The notes: a model not told the origin generated them from the sequence alone. Positions 9,890 to 21,226 are shown, numbered from the stretch's first letter. The stretch is 64,000 bases of DNA from Trematomus loennbergii (GCA_012861695.1 JAAOOA010000180.1:248001-312000); one strand, 5' to 3'. Translations and numbers: made by a program.

Positions 9890-11699
9890 CAGAACGTGGT
9901 CTGCAGGAGGTTTTAGATGAACATAGGCTCAGTCTGAGGAGGAGATGTGAACGTGTGACTGAAGGAACTGGTGAAAGTGAAACCCTCCTCAACAGGATCT
10001 TCACTGAGCTCTACATCACACAAGGCCAGAGTGAAGAGGTTAATACCCAACATGAGGTGAGGCAGCTGGAGACAGCTTCCAAGAAAAATGCCCTCCATTA
10101 CTCTCCAATCAAGTGCCAGGACATCTTTAAAGCCTCACCTGACCAACAGACTCTCATCAGAGCGGTCCTGACCAACGGAGTCGCTGGAGTTGGAAAAACC
10201 TTCTCAGTGCAGAAGTTCACTCTGGACTGGGCCGAGGGTTTGGGAAACCAAGATGTCAGTCTGGTGATCCCGCTCTCCTTCAGGGAGCTGAACCTGATCA
10301 AAGGTGAGCAGTACAGTCTTCTCAGGCTGCTCCATGTTTTCCATCCAACCTTACAGAAGGTCACAGCAGAGCAGCTGGCTGTCTGCAAAGTGCTGCTCAT
10401 CTTTGACGGCCTGGATGAAAGCAGACTTTCTCTGGACTTCAGAAACAATGAGGTTGTGTCTGATGTCTCACAGCAGTCCTCAGTCAACGTGCTGCTGACA
10501 AACCTCATCAGGGGGAAGCTGCTTCCCTCGGCTCTCGTCTGGATAACTTCCAGACCTGCAGCGGCCAATCAGATCCCTCCTGAGTGTGTGGACAGGGTAA
10601 CAGAAGTACGAGGCTTCACTGACGCCCAGAAGGAGGAGTACTTCAGGAGGAGATCGAGTGATGAAGACCTGTCCAGCAGAATCATCTCTCACATCAAGAG
10701 CTCCAGGAGCCTCCACATCATGTGTCTGATCCCAGTCTTCTGCTGGATCACTGCTGCAGTTCTGGACCACATGTGGACTACAGACCAGAGAGGAGAGCTG
10801 CCCAAGACCCTCACTGACATGTACTCACACTTCCTGCTGGTCCAGACCAAGAGGAAGAAGCAGAAGTATGAAGAGGGACATGAGACGAGTCCACAGCAGC
10901 TGACGGAGGCTGACAGGGAGCTTCTTCTGAAGCTGGGGAGGCTGGCGTTTGAACATCTGGAGAAAGGAGACATCATGTTCTACCAAGAAGACCTGCAGCG
11001 CTGTGGTCTTGGTGTCACCGAGGCCTTGGTGCACTCAGGAGTTTGTACACAGATTTTAAAAGAGAGAGTGTGATCTTCAAGAAAACAGTCTACTGCTTTG
11101 TTCATCTGAGCATTCAGGAGTTTCTGGCTGCAGTCTACATGTTGCACTGTTACACCAACAGAGACACAGAGGTACTGAAGGACTTCCTGCAGGGAGACTT
11201 GGACGATGACAACAGTGATAGCAGTGATCAGGAGTACCCATCCCTGGATGTCTTCCTAAAGAGTGCCATGATGAAATCCCTCAAAGAAAATGGCCACCTG
11301 GACCTGTTTGTCCGCTTTCTCCACGGCCTCTCTCTGGAGTCCAACCAGAGACTCTTAGGAGGCCTGCTGGGTCGCACAGACAACAGACCAGAAATCATCC
11401 AGAGAGCCATCAGCAACCTGAAGAAGATGAGAAGTGATGAAGTCTCTGATGACAGGAGCATCAACATCCTCCACTGTCTGACAGAGATGAAGGACCACTC
11501 AGTACATCAGGAGATCACAGAGTTCCTGAAGTCAGAGAACAGATCAGAGAAGAGACTCTCTGTGACGCTGCTCAGCTCTGGCCTACAGGCTGGAGATGTC
11601 AGAGGAGGTTCTGGATGAGTTGGACCTGGAGAAGTCCAAAACATCAGAGGAGAGACGACGGAGACTGATTCCAGCTGTGAGGAACTGCAGGAAGGCTGT
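9890..11699 (+). CDS. NLR copy A, FISNA-NACHT exon (frameshifted)
   Basis: This single large exon encodes the FISNA domain ([19 protein letters not shown], then [12 protein letters not shown]), then NACHT with Walker A GVAGVGKT at 10177-10200 and Walker [10 protein letters not shown] at 10393-10419, then the NACHT-associated helical region ([15 protein letters not shown] near 11099). NACHT hydrolyses or binds ATP to control oligomerisation. A one-base loss near 11055 puts a stop at 11071, and a two-base loss near 11570 shifts the end again. The exon closes RNCRKAV before GTGAGT. Both nucleotide-binding motifs are intact. Confidence 0.88.
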
Positions 11700-12232
11700 G
11701 TGAGTCCAGATGTGATTAGCTTTATAGATTAGTGTAGATAAGGATTTTAGTTTTTAAAATAAACACTATACAACTTTTGCTGTTTCACATACTGAGAGAG
11801 CTAAATTGAATTAATACAATTATTCTAATAATTTAAAAATGTTACAGTTTTTTCTTCTCTTCATTTTCCTTGTCAAAATAATATGAAGGATGTTTTATCA
11901 CAGCAACATGTGATCAGAACATACAGAATAACTTTACATATGTCATTGAATGCAGTAAAGTTATTATGAAATGATTGCAGTTTCTTTATCGTTAAATTAG
12001 ACACAGAGCAATATGTGATTTATGTTGACTCTAGTCTTCTCTAGTCTAGAAGGTAGCTAGCAGAGAGGTGACAGACATGGGATCAGATCACACTCTACCA
12101 AATATTAAATAGACTAACATCCAGTGGTAATCAGATCATGAGATTCAAAATGTTTTTCCTCAAATGCATGAAGTAAATATGTTGTTTCCTCTTTTGTTAT
12201 ATAAACAAATTCTGTAATATGTGTTCTAACAG
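11700..12232. other. Intron after the NACHT exon, copy A
   Basis: AT-rich, matching copy B 40709-41239 almost base for base. No additional exon seen. Confidence 0.7.
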
Positions 12233-12394
12233 AATTCCTGACAGTGGATTCTTAGACTGGGAAGTCGTGGCCTCAGCTCTGAAGTCCGACCCCTCCGATC
12301 TGAGAGAGCTGGATGAAGTAGATCTGCAGGATTCAGAGGTGGAGCAGCTGAGTTCTGGACTAAAGAGTCCAAACTGTAGACTGAAGACTCTGAG
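12233..12394 (+). CDS. NLR copy A, first (degenerate) LRR exon
   Basis: A 162-base exon in frame with the NACHT exon end. It encodes [20 protein letters not shown] and then [18 protein letters not shown], a ribonuclease-inhibitor-type LRR whose LDLSxN core has decayed to LDEVDL. It is shorter than the 171-base exons that follow. Confidence 0.72.
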
Positions 12395-13174
12395 GTCAGA
12401 TCACTGGCTGTAGTTCATGTGGTTTTGTACTGTATTTATAATTGATATATTTATAATTCCATCATTTGCCTGAGTACAAAGATATTTGAATAAGTTCACA
12501 TTTCTTTCTAAATTGCTGAATATTTGACAAGAATAACAGAAAGCAGAGAAAGTAAATGTGTGAGGGGACAGTGTGTGAGCTTCCACAGACTCTCACTGTG
12601 CTCCATGAGTCAGTGAAGATGCTGTCAGTACTGATGAGCTGTGAGGGAGATGAAGGAGGTTCTTCTGATGCATTATCAATGCATTTATAGTTATCTACTA
12701 TTACATTTCTAAAAGTATCTTCATCATTTTTGACATTGGCATCTGAACCCTCTCCAGGTCTGAAAAGATGATGAGACTTTGAACTATCTCAAGCAGGACC
12801 ATTGTTCTCTGAACTTACATGATGTGTTCTTTATTCAGACTCTGGTGCTGCTTCTTTGTAAACTCTGTGATCTTGAGTTGAATCAGTTTCTGTGGGTTTT
12901 GATTTGTCTGGCTGCACATCACGAGTTAGTGTAGAAGGAGCAGAGTTTATGATGTGAAGTCACCACTTTTTATTGAAGGTGAAGAACGTTGTCTTTCATA
13001 TTAATGAGAGCTCTTTTCACTTTTTGGATCTTACTGTTTTTAACCTGTCGGGAGTGTCCACTTTATAAACGTCTACATTCTCTACTTCTCCAGCTATAAT
13101 CAGATTATTAAACCTTTCATTATTTCAATCAGGAACATTGTTTTCTAAACTTACATCATGTGTTCTTTATTCAG
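12395..13174. other. Intron with a vestigial LRR exon start, copy A
   Basis: At 12831-12855 the acceptor TTCTTTATTCAG and the first bases of an LRR exon run directly into the intron sequence CTTCTTTGTAAACTCTGTG that normally lies about 750 bases after an exon. A whole exon body has been deleted. The same scar is in copy B near 41837-41862. Confidence 0.65.
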
Positions 13175-13343
13175 TCTGAGAGCTGCAGCTTGTCAGAGAT
13201 CAGCTGTTCTGCTCTGATCTCAGCTCTGAAGTCCAACATCCATCTGAGAGATCTGGACCTGAGTGGCAACGCTCTGAAGGATTCAGGAGTGGAGCTGCTG
13301 AGAGATCTTCTGGAGGACCAGACTGCAGACTGGAGACTCTCAG
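13175..13343 (+). CDS. NLR copy A, LRR exon 1 (two 1-base losses)
   Basis: 169 bases against the standard 171. Compared with its neighbours it lacks one G near 13181 and one G near 13315, so it is out of frame. It encodes [20 protein letters not shown] and DLDLSGN, a ribonuclease-inhibitor-type LRR. The donor leads into the GTCAGTAAGGGG intron type. Confidence 0.72.
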
Positions 13344-15317
13344 GTCAGTAAGGGGTCGACTCAGTCTCTGCTGGTTCAGCAGGATTGTATTGAACACAGG
13401 GAGGTGGATGTGTTCCTCTCACTGGGGAATCTCTCCAGTTCCACCTTCCAGGCGTAGCCTAGCTTAGCACAACACATCAGTGATGTTACCATTTATCTGC
13501 AGTTTCTCCTTTTGTTCATCTCATGTTTCTTTTCTTGCGTTCTCCCAAGAACAATATAATGCAAGCTGACAATGCAAAGCCACATTTCAGTCAGGAGCAA
13601 CTTGTTAACAGACACATCCTACTCTGCATAATTCACTCTGATCCTTTAAACACCTGGAATTCATCTTATATTCTCCATCCGGTTTCTTTTATAAATGATA
13701 TAATAAACAGATTAATACAGTTAATACACATTTATATCAAAATATTAAACACTAACCAATAATTTCAGGTTTTGCTTTTATCTTTAAAAAATGTCTGAAG
13801 CTACATGATGCTCAAACTGACTGAATAGTTTAAACTGAAGATGCTGTGATCTATGTCTCCACTATTCCTAAAATAAATATTCTCTATTTATTTTGATCAC
13901 ATTTCTTCTAAATTCATCCTGACTTCTTTGTAAACTCTGTGATCTTGAGTTGAATCAGTTTCTGTGGGTTTTGATTTGTCTGGCTGCACATCACGAGTTA
14001 GTGTAGAAGGAGCAGAGTTTATGATGTGAAGTCACCACTTTTTATTGAAGGTGAAGAACGTTGTCTTTCATATTAATGAGAGCTCTTTTCACTTTTTGGA
14101 TCTTACTGTTTTTAACCTGTCGGGAGTGTCCACTTTATAAACGTCTACATTCTCTACTTCTCCAGCTATAATCAGATTATTAAACCTTTCATTATTTCAA
14201 TCAGGAACATTGTTTTCTAAACTTACATCATGTGTTCTTTATTCAGACTGTGGCTGCAGTTTGTCAGAGATCAGCTGTTCTGCTCTGATCTCAGCTCTGA
14301 AGTCCAACATCCATCTGAGAGATCTGGACCTGGTATCAACGCTCTGAAGGATTCAGGAGTGGAGCTGCTGAGAGATCTTCTGGAGAGTCCAGACTGCAGA
14401 CTGGAGACTCTCAGGTCAGTAAGGGGTCGACTCAGTCTCTGCTGGTTCAGCAGGATTGTATTGAACACAGGGAGGTGGATGTGTTCCTCTCACTGGGGAA
14501 TCTCTCCAGTTCCACCTTCCAGGCGTAGCCTAGCTTAGCACAACACATCAGTGATGTTACCATTTATCTGCAGTTTCTCCTTTTGTTCATCTCATGTTTC
14601 TTTTCTTGCGTTCTCCCAAGAACAATATAATGCAAGCTGACAATGCAAAGCCACATTTCAGTCAGGAGCAACTTGTTAACAGACACATCCTACTCTGCAT
14701 AATTCACTGTGAACCTTTAAACACCTGGAATTCATCTTATATTCTCCATCCGGTTTCTTTTATAAATGATATAATAAACAGATTAATACAGTTAATACAC
14801 ATTTATATCAAATTATTAAACACTAAACAAACATTTTCAGGTTTAGCTTTTTCTTAAACAAATGTCTGAAGCTGCATGATGCTCAAACTGACTGAATAGT
14901 TTAAACTGAAGATGCTGTGATCTATGTCTCCACTATTCCTAAAATAAATATTCTCTATTTATTTTGATCACATTTCTTCTAAATTCATCCTGACTTCTTT
15001 GTAAACTCTGTGATCTTGAGTTAAATCAGTTTCTGTGGGTTTTGATTTGTCTGGCTGCACATCACGAGTTAGTGTAGAAGGAGCAGAGTTTATGATGTGA
15101 AGTCACCACTTTTTATTGAAGGTGAAGAACGTTGTCTTTCATATTAATGAGAGCTCTTTTCACTTTTTGGATCTTACTGTTTTTAACCTGTCGGGAGTGT
15201 CCACTTTATAAACGTCTACATTCTCTACTTCTCCAGCTATAATCAGATTATTAAACCTTTCATTATTTCAATCAGGGACATTGTTTTCTAAACTTACATC
15301 ATGTGTTCTTTATTCAG
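13344..15317. repeat. Tandem LRR exon-plus-intron units, copy A
   Basis: Three units start at 13175, 14247 and 15318, a period of about 1071 bases. The introns are almost identical, including a block from TTGTAAACTCTGTGATCTTG to the acceptor. Open frames in these introns repeat from unit to unit simply because the DNA does. Confidence 0.85.
14247..14414 (+). CDS. NLR copy A, LRR exon 2 (internal indels)
   Basis: 168 bases. Indels lie at the exon start (ACTGTGGCTGCAG) and at the variable LRR codon (CTGGTATCAACGC), so the frame is lost in between although the total is a multiple of three. The intron before it is a near copy of the one before exon 13175; the spacing is about 1.07 kb. Confidence 0.7.
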
Positions 15318-15488
15318 ACTGAGGAACTGCTGGTTGTCAGAGATTAGCTGTTCTGCTCTGATCTCAGCTCTGAAGTCCAACATCCATCTGAGAGATCTGG
15401 ACCTGAGTCGCAACGCTCTGCAGGATTCAGGAGTGGAGCTGCTGAGAGATCTTCTGGAGGGACCAGACTGCAGACTGGAGACTCTCAG
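15318..15488 (+). CDS. NLR copy A, LRR exon 3 (intact)
   Basis: 171 bases, open in the expected phase from [12 protein letters not shown] through [13 protein letters not shown] to PDCRLETLR. It serves as the intact reference for the LRR exon of this family. The consensus LxxLxLxxNxL is complete. Confidence 0.82.
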
Positions 15489-15992
15489 GTCAGTAAGGGG
15501 TCGACTCAGTCTCTGCTGGTTCAGCAGGATTGTATTGAACACAGGGAGGTGGATGTGTTCCTCTCACTGGGAATCTCTCCAGTTCCACCTTCCAGGCGTA
15601 GCCTAGCTTAGCACAACACATCAGTGATGTTACCATTTATCTGCAGTTTCTCCTTTTGTTCATCTCATGTTTCTTTTCTTGCGTTCTCCCAAGAACAATA
15701 TAATGCAAGCTGACAATGCAAAGCCACATTTCAGTCAGGAGCAACTTGTTAACAGACACATTTTACAGTTAAAAAGTGAGTCTGTTTGTTTTTTCTATGA
15801 AGTTGTTTTGTTCCTGGACTAATGCCTAGTTAACTCTGTAATGCAGCTGAGAGCTGTGGCAGTCAGTCGTAGTGTTTGCAGAGAGGATATGATGGGATGT
15901 GAAGCATTGGATCAGGACTCTGAAGCTGACTCAAAGAACAAACACTTATTTTAACTTGATCTCAAACTGTTGGATTGTGTTCATCCCTACAG
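15489..15992. other. Intron after the last LRR exon, copy A
   Basis: It begins as a GTCAGTAAGGGG intron and then switches to unique sequence at about 15762. Matches copy B 53253-53757. No exon seen. Confidence 0.65.
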
Positions 15993-16036
15993 GATCAGAA
16001 GAGGAGAGACGATCAGATCCACAATCCAGAAGAAAT
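15993..16036 (+). CDS. NLR copy A, linker exon
   Basis: A 44-base exon between CCTACAG and GTGAGT. It encodes about 14 codons starting IRRGETIRS. Its equivalent in copy B is 37 bases, so the next exon is read in a different frame in the two copies: in A a stop falls at 16616. Confidence 0.55.
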
Positions 16037-16611
16037 GTGAGTATTGAACTCATATCCTCCAAATATATCCAAACTATCGTACATGCAATCAAACATAGGT
16101 AATATATTTATGTATCACTTGATGAAATCTGTGCCTCCCGTTTATGTCTAACATAATAAATGTTTAACTATTAAATAATATAAAGCTCAAAGAGTGTCTT
16201 TAAACAGGCGGTTCTAACGAGTGGCTAAACTCATAATAACGTTGTCACGCTGATCACGGAGAAACTCATCTCCTCATTGGCTGTGATGTTAAGTCATGTG
16301 ACTGTGATGGAGTTCCTCTATAGCCTGATGCTAGCTTTTCACTTGTGTGAAAGAACAGGTATTGGATGTACACAACTCAAAAAGAATGTATAAACACCAT
16401 AGGGTAATCGCTTTTTGACATTTGAATAAGGAAATGTTACAAATGATATATTTTAAATAAATAAACCCACCGCTGGGAAAGCTGAGGAATATAAATATCT
16501 CTGTGAACATCACATTGAACTTGTGTCTAACTTATTAGTCATGTTTTAAGAGATCTCTGTTCAAAGTGATTGTTGGTTATATAACTAGAGTATTCCCTGT
16601 TTATCTTCCAG
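16037..16611. other. Last intron of copy A
   Basis: AT-rich, almost identical to copy B 53795-54369; ends in TTATCTTCCAG. No exon seen. Confidence 0.65.
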
Positions 16612-16755
16612 CTCCATGAGGGGATATTGTTAACCATCAGGCAGCGCATTCAGACCCGTCATCCTGCATCTGGTTCGTTTCCTGACATTTCTGTCCCTCA
16701 AGTCTTTGGAAACAGTCAGAAGAGCGTCTACGGAGAACACGAAGAACAGTTTTAA
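16612..16755 (+). CDS. NLR copy A, terminal exon
   Basis: Read from the first base, this exon is open for 47 codons (HEGILLT near the start, SVYGEHEEQF at the end) to TAA at 16753. With the 44-base linker exon, copy A instead enters one base out and stops after a few residues at 16616. Copy B preserves the open frame, which suggests the longer tail is ancestral. Confidence 0.5.
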   Translation, partial: LHEGILLTIRQRIQTRHPASGSFPDISVPQVFGNSQKSVYGEHEEQF

Positions 16756-17399
16756 ATGATGACATTTTGCGTTAATCACCCCGACTGCATTAATCACACG
16801 TGACTATTTTTCACTCATGTTCCGGTAATACCTTACACTAAGCAGTGGCGGCGCCAGAGATTTTCTTTTGGGGGTGCTGTGGGGTAGCTTGACGTTTCAT
16901 AGGGGGCTCAAACATGTAGGGTTTCCCATTAAGACACCGGGCGCTACAGTGGAATGTTCTACTGCAACACTCCCCACACGCACACACACAGTGCACGGCA
17001 TATAGGTGTAAGCAGGGGTAAAGTGATATTTTTTTTACAAGTGGGGAGTGGACCTAACCTCTTCTAGGGGGGTTCTCCTCACCTCCTCTAGGGGGGTCGG
17101 AGGCCATGCTCCCCTGGGAAGATCAATCAATCTGGTGCACTTTGAGAGCAACACAAAGAGATCTATGGATACCTCTCTCTACAGATATGAAACAGAACTT
17201 TAAACAGATTTACTTTTTCTTTATGGATATTTTACAAATCACTCCCCTTTTAAACTGTATTCTTGTTTTCTGTCATATAGTATTTCATACCTGTTTTTCA
17301 TTATTCTCTTATTCTTTTATAACTATAATGATCATATGAAGGTGTGCCTCGGAAATAATCTTTTGAATCATTCGTGACCAAATTAATTTCTTTTTTTTA
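16756..17399. other. 3' flank with DNA-transposon remnant
   Basis: From about 16846 (CAGTGGCGGCGCCAGAGATT) it is a dispersed repeat with the look of a decayed hAT-like end, running into GT-rich and CTAGGGGGG sequence near 17065-17095. Copy B has the same at 54602-54870. Confidence 0.45.
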
Positions 17400-17515
17400 A
17401 ATCTTTATGCATGCTTTAGGTAACATTAATCTGTCTTTGGCTCTTTTCTGCTGTAACAATGTACATGTCCCCTCTGTGGGACTAATAAAGGGATTCTGAT
17501 TCTGATCTGAATGTT
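17400..17515 (+). mobile_element. LINE 3' tail fragment
   Basis: CTGTAACAATGTACATGTCC followed by GGGACTAATAAAGGGATTCTGATT is the usual 3' UTR and short-repeat tail of a fish non-LTR element. It is present in both units (copy B near 55195-55260). Confidence 0.55.
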
Positions 17516-17579
17516 ATTATCACATGTTTTTGAATGCATCTAGTTTTAGATGAATCACCTGACTATATGGACGGAGATC

Positions 17580-17770
17580 ACATCACATGTCACTTGTTAG
17601 ACGCTTTTATCCAAAGTGACTTACATACTCAATACTGTGGACAATCCCCACTGGAGCACTTTGGGGTGAAGTGTCTCAGGGACACAACGACATGCTGACT
17701 GCAGAGGGGTTTGAACCTGTGACCCCCTGATCCCAACACCTATGCACAACCCACTGCGCCACACGCCTCC
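17580..17770. mobile_element. SINE-like dispersed repeat
   Basis: It starts CTTTTATCCAAAGTGACTTAC, contains GGGTTTGAACCTGTGACC, which resembles a B-box promoter element, and ends ACTGCGCCACACGCCTCC. Relatives lie at 55340-55520 and 57575-57752. Typical of a widespread teleost short repeat; the family is not certain. Confidence 0.55.
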
Positions 17771-18897
17771 TACAGACAACATGAAGCTTTCACTCCTGAG
17801 GGGACTGACAACAACAAATACCCATCTACAACACCCGGGCAGAGATAATACATTTACAGTTGTGAATAATGTTTGATATCCTGATGGTAAACCCGTCTTA
17901 CTTTAATGTCCGTTACTTGGGACGGTTGAAACACACGGGCTCTTCCTCTCTCTGCATCCTCCTCTTGTTTGTCCTTCAGTGATCCGATCTATTTGAAGGT
18001 TAATGGAGGAAACTCTCAGAAGAGCACCTTCAACATACCATTACAGATATACTAAAATATACTATTCACGAAAAACTAATCTTATAATCTGTACATTAGT
18101 TTATACCAACAATTATTCTATTATTTTTCCCCTTATCCGTATTTAATCATTTCATTTAGTTATTGTTTTTATATATTTATGTCGTTTTCCATCCTCCATG
18201 GAGAGCACCCCATAGTAAGCACATGATTGACTTACATTTGACCAGTAGACTCTCTCCATTCATCACCTAAATATACAGTATATTCACCTCCACCATAAGG
18301 CAATCTATGTTAACCCTTTGGTGGCCTTCTCCCAGAGTCTCTGCTGACGAGACACAATTGCCCACTTCCACCTGGATGATGGCGTTTTTAAGCCGGACCT
18401 CCCTCGCTGGTCTTGTTGACGTTTGGGGAGAATATCCGCAGCATCCCCTTGTAGCTGCCCACCACCACCTTGTCTAAAGTTTAAGGCATTATTAAATATG
18501 AGATGGCTCTGTAATGTGAACAGCTGTGATGCAAATGTGAGTTGAAGTTGTTACTGGGAAATGTGGAGAGTAAAAGGCATTGAATCTGTTTGAAAGTCAT
18601 CTTTTTGTGTAAATATGCTTTTATTAACTCAGTATTTCATTGTTTCTGTGTTTTAATTATCATAAATCTATCATTTAATTCACTGTCTTGCATTATCTCA
18701 CCGTCACACAGTTCTGCTTTAAAGATGTTTTTCTCTAAAGAGTCACATTTGGAGAAAAGCGTGAAGAGAAATGTCAGAAATGGTTTTAAGAAAATAAACA
18801 TTCACAAAAACAGAAGTTGTTTTTTTAATGCAATTACATTTTAAGAGTTTCAGTATTCAATCAGAAATACAATTAATATATCAATCACTCCATTTGG
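17771..18897. other. 3' flank of copy A, no gene seen
   Basis: AT-rich and shared with copy B (55521-56643). No splice-supported exon or known domain. Confidence 0.6.
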
Positions 18898-20480
18898 TTG
18901 TACTTGAGTAAAAGTAGAAGTACTCAGATCTTGTACTTGAGTAAAAGTAGAAGTACTCAGATCTTGTACTTGAGTAAAAGTAGAAGTACTGAGATCTTGT
19001 ACTTGAGTAAAAGTAGAAGTACTCAGATCTTGTACTTGAGTAAAAGTAGAAGTACTCAGATCTTGTATTTGAGTAAAAGTAGAAGTACTCAGATCTTGTA
19101 CTTGAGTAAAAGTAGAAGTACTGAGATCTTGTACTTGAGTAAAAGTAGAAGTACTCAGATCTTGTATTTGAGTAAAAGTAGAAGTACTCAGATCTTGTAC
19201 TTGAGTAAAAGTAGAAGTACTCAGATCTTGTACTTGAGTAAAAGTAGAAGTACTCAGATCTTGTACTTGAGTAAAAGTAATAGTACTCAGATCTTGTATT
19301 TGAGTAAAAGTAGAAGTACTCAGATCTTGTATTTGAGTAAAAGTAGAAGTACTCAGATCTTGTATTTGAGTAAAAGTAGAAGTACTCAGATCTTGTACTT
19401 GAGTAAAAGTAGAAGTACTCAGATCTTGTACTTGAGTAAAAGTAATAGTACTCAGATCTTGTATTTGAGTAAAAGTAGAAGTACTCAGATCTTGTATTTG
19501 AGTAAAAGTAGAAGTACTCAGATCTTGTACTTGAGTAAAAGTAGAAGTACTCAGATCGTGTACTTGAGTAAAAGTAGAAGTACTCAGATCTTGTACTTGA
19601 GTAAAAGTAGAAGTACTCAGATCTTGTATTTGAGTAAAAGTAGAAGTACTGAGATCTTGTACTTGAGTAAAAGTAGAAGTACTCAGATCTTGTACTTGAG
19701 TAAAAGTAAGTACTCAGGTCTTGTACTTGAGTAAAAGTAGAAGTACTCAGATCTTGTACTTGAGTAAAAGTAGAAGTACTCAGATCTTGTACTTGAGTAA
19801 AAGTAATAGTACTCAGATCTTGTACTTGAGTAAAAGTAAAAGTACTCAGATCTTGTATTTGAGTAAAAGTAGAAGTACTCAGATCTTGTATTTGAGTAAA
19901 AGTAGAAGTACTCAGATCTTGTATTTGAGTAAAAGTAGAAGTACTCAGATCTTGTATTTGAGTAAAAGTAGAAGTACTCAGATCTTGTACTTGAGTAAAA
20001 GTAATAGTACTCAGATCTTGTATTTGAGTAAAAGTAGAAGTACTCAGATCTTGTATTTGAGTAAAAGTAGAAGTACTCAGATCTTGTATTTGAGTAAAAG
20101 TAGAAGTACTCAGATCTTGTACTTGAGTAAAAGTAGAAGTACTCAGATCGTGTACTTGAGTAAAAGTAGAAGTACTCAGATCTTGTATTTGAGTAAAAGT
20201 AGAAGTACTGAGATCTTGTACTTGAGTAAAAGTAGAAGTACTCAGATCTTGTACTTGAGTAAAAGTAAGTACTCAGGTCTTGTACTTGAGTAAAAGTAGA
20301 AGTACTCAGATCTTGTACTTGAGTAAAAGTAGAAGTACTCAGATCTTGTACTTGAGTAAAAGTAATAGTACTCAGATCTTGTACTTGAGTAAAAGTAAAA
20401 GTACTCAGATCTTGTATTTGAGTAAAAGTAGAAGTACTCAGGTCTTGTACTTGAGTAAAAGTAGAAGTACCAGAGTGTAG
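18898..20480. repeat. 33-bp minisatellite, about 48 copies
   Basis: The unit carries TACTTGAGTAAAAGTAGAAG then TACTCAGATCTTG, with C/T, GAAG/ATAG and TTG/GTG variants. Since 33 is divisible by three, it stays open on both strands as an 11-residue repeat (YLSKSRSTQIL), which is not evidence of a gene. A longer period of about 559 bases is visible: the shortened unit ending AAGTAAGTACTCAGGTC occurs near 19703 and again near 20262. Copy B has only about 13 units. Confidence 0.95.
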
Positions 20481-20899
20481 GAATACTCTGTTACAGTAAA
20501 AGTCCTGCAATCAAAATGTTACTCAAGTAAAAGTATTATCATCAAAATATACAGACAAGAAAGAGAAGCTCTAAAATCAGAAATCAGGAAACAAAGAAGT
20601 CTCAAAGAGATGTTAGACATTGGGTCAGGCAGACTTTATATATGTAAGAAGAACAGAGTTAATAAAGATAATTTAATATTTAAATTTTTGGTTGAATTCT
20701 GGTCCTCAATCCAAAACTCCAATACTCATTGTCTTCAGTGTTTTAGTTTTAGTTGTTTTAAGGTTATTTGTATAGTTACATTTGGTGTAAATACTTGTCT
20801 TTAGCATCCTAAATTGCAATGCTAAATTTTTGTACAATCCTTATATATTTCCTTTTTTTTTATTGTTTATGTTCGCACCACCAGATACCAAAGCAAAAT
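20481..20899. other. Right end of unit A, minisatellite-element flank
   Basis: Matches 57064-57520 after copy B. AT-rich with no exon. At about 20899 it joins a truncated TTAA-type MITE. Confidence 0.6.
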
Positions 20900-21226
20900 G
20901 TCATCTGTGGAAGCCGTAGTACTGTAAAAAGCACGACCAATCATTTTTATTGCCGGCCCGGCTAAAATAACTGGATGGCCTACCTGCCTGTCAGCCTTCC
21001 ATCTGTGCACAAACTTATCTCGTGCCCTCATTGGTCATGTGCGCGTTCGTGTGTGTTGGAGGAGGGGCTCTGGAAGGAAGTGGCAGATTTTTTCCGGCTG
21101 TGTATTTTCAAATTCTAGCGATCTCGAGCTGGTTTCTCCAAAATGACCTACCCCACCTTTAAGAGCATTCCATGGAATATAACAAGTGTATCTCGAGCCG
21201 GTTTCTCAAACTTACCTACCCCACCT
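20900..21226 (+). mobile_element. Truncated pair of AGGTGGGGTAGG-family TTAA MITEs
   Basis: Two tandem right ends: one closing ACCTACCCCACCT at about 21158, and a second short piece closing at 21226 with TTAA at 21227-21230. The complete arrangement is at 58338-59094. TTAA targeting and the terminal sequence group it with the copy at 26658. Confidence 0.7.

Larger units (their letters stand above)
262..16755 (+). pseudogene. RING-FISNA-NACHT-LRR receptor (NLRC3-like), copy A, disrupted
   Basis: Whole-gene entry. The exon order is leader, acidic start exon, two VPSC exons, RING exon, FISNA-NACHT exon, one degenerate LRR exon, three LRR exons, linker exon and terminal exon, all with GT-AG borders and compatible phases. 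Fish NLRC3-like proteins are cytosolic sensors in which NACHT binds nucleotide and drives oligomerisation and LRRs sense or autoinhibit; a RING module would add ubiquitin-ligase activity (inferred). The large exon has a 1-base loss near 11055, giving a stop at 11071, and a 2-base loss near 11570; LRR exons 13175 and 14247 also carry small indels. These make it a pseudogene as written, but they lie in a very repetitive locus and could be assembly errors. No B30.2 domain is seen at the C-terminus. Confidence 0.78.

Noticed and set aside
9971..9985. ISRE-like GAAAGTGAAACC
   Set aside because: It lies inside the FISNA coding exon and encodes conserved residues, so the match is probably incidental. 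The GAAAAGTGAAAG in the hAT at 8747 has the wrong spacing.
10098..10568. 156-codon minus-strand frame opposite the NACHT exon (also 39056-39526)
   Set aside because: Shadow of the conserved NACHT coding sequence.
13523..14857. Recurring frames beginning MFLFLRSPKNN
   Set aside because: They lie in the repeated LRR introns and recur only because the DNA is duplicated; no exon borders or domain.
17640..17760. tRNA gene
   Set aside because: A B-box-like GGTTTGAACC is present, but no cloverleaf could be drawn; it recurs as a dispersed SINE-like repeat.
18898..20510. Long open frames on both strands with an 11-residue repeat
   Set aside because: They arise from a 33-bp minisatellite; there is no splice context, domain or start-site support, and the same happens at 56644.
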